NCBI GenBank assembly: GCA_910585255.1
Contig: CAJUEI010000079.1
Location: forward strand, 8,129-14,986
Direction: 5' to 3'
Source of the DNA: an uncultured Lachnospiraceae bacterium
GTDB taxonomy: Bacteria > Bacillota > Clostridia > Lachnospirales > Lachnospiraceae
DNA: 6,858 bases
Every line of letters starts with the position of its first letter. The stretch's first letter is position 1. This document shows positions 5,615-6,858 of this stretch, piece by piece. Position numbers and translations under genes: made by a program. The notes beneath the pieces are model-generated. The model worked only from the letters and a program-made list of their open reading frames with translations. It was not told the origin of the DNA and searched no databases.

Positions 5615-5841
5615 GTTATCGCCCCCTTTTCGGGGCATAGCCGCCTTTTGAATATCAAAATTGCTTTCTGTGCAATTCCGATAAGAGAATATTGGGAGTT
5701 GCCTATACATGGATAAGAAAAACAACTAACCAATTCCCACCCCTCCTTACCGTAATGATTCAGCTTATCCAATAACGATTTTTCGGAATGTTCTGTTTCC
5801 TTGCTGTCGATTATTATCGTTTTATACTCAAACTCTGTCAT
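5611..5841 (-). CDS. DUF4177 family protein
   Basis: This 76-residue soluble protein matches the DUF4177 pattern: an N-terminal strand EYKTIIIDSK, a helix SLLDKLNHYGKEG, the signature GWELVSC (residues 34-40) and a final strand ILIFKRR near residue 61. The family is small and its function is not established. ATG at 5841 follows AAAGGAG and lies 11 bp past the stop of the TetR pseudogene. Its own stop overlaps the start of the next gene (ATGA). DUF4177 proteins are commonly found beside small membrane proteins in Firmicutes operons, as here. The reading frame is intact, unlike that of the regulator upstream. Confidence 0.85.
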   Translation of the reverse strand: MTEFEYKTIIIDSKETEHSEKSLLDKLNHYGKEGWELVSCFSYPCIGNSQYSLIGIAQKAILIFKRRLCPEKGAIT

Positions 5842-5852
5842 AAAAATCTCCT

Positions 5853-6339
5853 TTACTCAAAAATATCTGCCACAAGGCTATCTACCATAAAATCGAAAAC
5901 GGCGAAATAATCACAAGTGACGGAAAGGATTTCTTTTGCATTAATTGTTGACAGCAACGCACTTAAAATTCCATACGCCTGTGCTTCCTCCATTTTCAGA
6001 TGGGGTTTGCGGCATAAATAACCTGTCTGAAAAAATCGAAACTGTCAAACTTAATTTTCTTAATTATTTCTTCCAGCAGCTTTGTTACGAAAGACTAAAA
6101 ATCCGGCGTATTGACATTATAAAGGAATGGCTTACTGTCATATTCCCGGAAAAGCCTTTTCATGGACTGTGCAAAATCCTCCTTTGTATGTCTGTAATTG
6201 TTTCAAGGAATAAATCTTCCTTTGTCGGGTAGAGTGTATAAAAAGTACCGATAGATATAACTGCCTTGTCGCATAGTTCTTCCAGCTTTTTGCGGATTGC
6301 TTTTTTATCAGTGTCCGAAAGGACTGGCTTTGACGGCAT
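5853..6339 (-). pseudogene. TetR-family transcriptional regulator, inactivated
   Basis: ATG at 6339 follows AAGGAGAAG and starts MPSKPVLSDTDKKAIRKKLE. The recognition helix and following strand are present (ISIGTFYTLYPTKEDLFLET), but the DNA-binding domain is too short. About twenty residues normally found between helix 1 and the recognition helix appear deleted. The frame stops at 6160. A second frame continues as FAQSMKRLFREYDSKPFLYN and NTPDF, with a TAG at 6097, then SFVTKLLEEIIKKIKFDSF. After a further shift near 5998 the C-terminus LKMEEAQAYGILSALLSTI ends DSLVADIFE at 5853. So there is one internal deletion, two frameshifts and one nonsense codon. The family regulates its own operon through a palindromic operator, and one is present upstream. 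As it stands the operon has probably lost this repressor. Confidence 0.85.
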
Positions 6340-6370
6340 AATAGTACTTCTCCTTTCTCTTGAATTATAT

Positions 6371-6399
6371 TTGCGAATATTCGTAATATATATTCGTAA
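6371..6399 (-). promoter_or_regulatory. Palindromic operator, likely TetR binding site
   Basis: The near-perfect 16-bp palindrome TTGCGAATATTCGTAA (6371-6386, one mismatched pair) is followed by another half-site TATTCGTAA (6391-6399). This gives two ATTCGTAA copies 13 bp apart. It lies just downstream of the -10 element and upstream of the ribosome binding site of the TetR gene, the typical place for autoregulation. Confidence 0.68.
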
Positions 6400-6400
6400 A

Positions 6401-6676
6401 TCAAATAATAGCACAATTGATAGCTGTTGTCAAGTAGGAAACTTGATTTAGCAATGTCGTATTTCTTGACAATAAATAAATTTTTGGGAAGGAAAGAGTG
6501 TAGAAAAGGAGTTCCCCTTTTTTCAAGATATACGATAGCTTTTTCAAACCTCGGTCAATTTGTCTGCGGTATAAAGATAGTTTAAAACAAAATGGCACTT
6601 CAAACGAATTTCGTACAAAGGTACTATAACTAACAATCTCGTTGCCACTTGTGGCTATGACTTTATAAAATGACAT
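6401..6676 (-). CDS. Hypothetical open frame, 91 codons, doubtful
   Basis: ATG at 6676 is preceded by AAGGAAGG at a somewhat long spacing. The product begins MSFYKVIATSGNEIVSYSTF and includes a basic stretch SLYRRQIDRGLKKLSYILKK. No domain is recognised. Its last codons overlap the -35 and -10 of the TetR operon promoter, which argues that the 3' part is fortuitous and that only the first half might be a fragment of a former gene. A 9-bp inverted repeat (6656-6664 with 6700-6708) brackets its start. Confidence 0.28.
   Translation of the reverse strand: MSFYKVIATSGNEIVSYSTFVRNSFEVPFCFKLSLYRRQIDRGLKKLSYILKKGELLFYTLSFPKIYLLSRNTTLLNQVSYLTTAINCAII
6405..6433 (-). promoter_or_regulatory. Promoter of the TetR-DUF4177 operon
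   Basis: On the minus strand, a perfect TTGACA (6433-6428) and TATTAT (6410-6405) are separated by 17 bp. The -10 is followed by the palindromic operator, with the TetR start codon 66 bp downstream of it. This is the strongest promoter match in the window. Confidence 0.85.
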
Positions 6677-6739
6677 GTTAAATCAATCCTTCCTTACAGA
6701 AAGTCATAACGCCAATTTTGGTTTTACCGTTCTCCAAAA

Positions 6740-6858
6740 ATGGGGGATATAGAAACTAGAAACGTTTCAAAAATAATAGGATTCGGCTGGGATGCTCCAA
6801 GAAAAAGATACCTAGTAAGAAGAAAGGAAAGCAGGCAAGATAACCAACTCTATTTTGT
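6740..6858 (+). CDS. Open frame running off the right edge, doubtful
   Basis: The plus-strand frame from ATG at 6740 reads MGDIETRNVSKIIGFGWDAP followed by the basic stretch RKRYLVRRKE, and is still open at the edge. In-frame codons are also open upstream to a TAA near 6707, so the true start is unclear. There is no good ribosome binding site. The product is not recognised; it could be the start or a fragment of a gene outside the window. Confidence 0.25.
   Translation, partial: MGDIETRNVSKIIGFGWDAPRKRYLVRRKESRQDNQLYF

Noticed and set aside
5390..5725. Longer 111-residue start for the second membrane protein
   Set aside because: The extra 37 residues overlap the DUF4177 gene. The ATG at 5614 has a good ribosome binding site and the ATGA overlap.
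5945..6451. Several open frames over the TetR pseudogene on both strands
   Set aside because: They are shadows; only the joined minus-strand frames give TetR-like protein sequence.
6510..6530. Hairpin AAAAGG/CCTTTT with T-run as a terminator
   Set aside because: The stem is short and nearly all A-T apart from two G-C pairs, so it is too weak to call.

Overview
The window is AT-rich, with AGGAGG-type ribosome binding sites, signal-peptide-bearing surface proteins carrying BspA-type leucine-rich repeats, a CHAP amidase/endopeptidase domain and aromatic cell-wall-binding repeats, and a lone tyrosine integrase. This combination suggests a gut Firmicute, most likely a Lachnospiraceae-like Clostridia member. 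That placement is inferred from gene content and style; no marker gene is present.

Left part (1-3204, all on the minus strand): three surface-protein genes in series. The one nearest the integrase (3204-2237) is a degraded leucine-rich-repeat plus cell-wall-binding protein. It is broken by frameshifts, three TGG-to-TGA stops and a 158-bp IS200/IS605-like non-autonomous element. Next is an intact CHAP plus cell-wall-binding protein (2040-736), then a leucine-rich-repeat protein that runs off the left edge (671-1). The last two share an almost identical 5' leader and signal region of about 175 bp, fused to unrelated downstream modules.

Middle (3486-4941): a complete tyrosine recombinase gene with its own strong promoter. 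It is bracketed by two 27-bp sites that are exact reverse complements of each other. Each site has 11-bp inverted arms around an asymmetric 5-bp centre, which is the architecture of a tyrosine-recombinase crossover site. The layout predicts a self-inverting cassette. A bidirectional terminator lies just outside its right border, while no clear terminator separates the integrase from the surface genes on its left. In the present orientation, integrase transcripts could therefore read into the surface-protein cluster. This is the most interesting hypothesis in the window.

Right part (5073-6433): a 43-bp relic of the same IS200/IS605-like element, then a minus-strand operon with a near-consensus promoter and a palindromic operator. 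It encodes a TetR-family regulator that is now a pseudogene, a DUF4177 protein, and two small two-helix membrane proteins. The genes overlap or are tightly spaced, so they are co-transcribed and probably derepressed. The last 430 bp hold only weakly supported open frames, one of which is open at the right edge.
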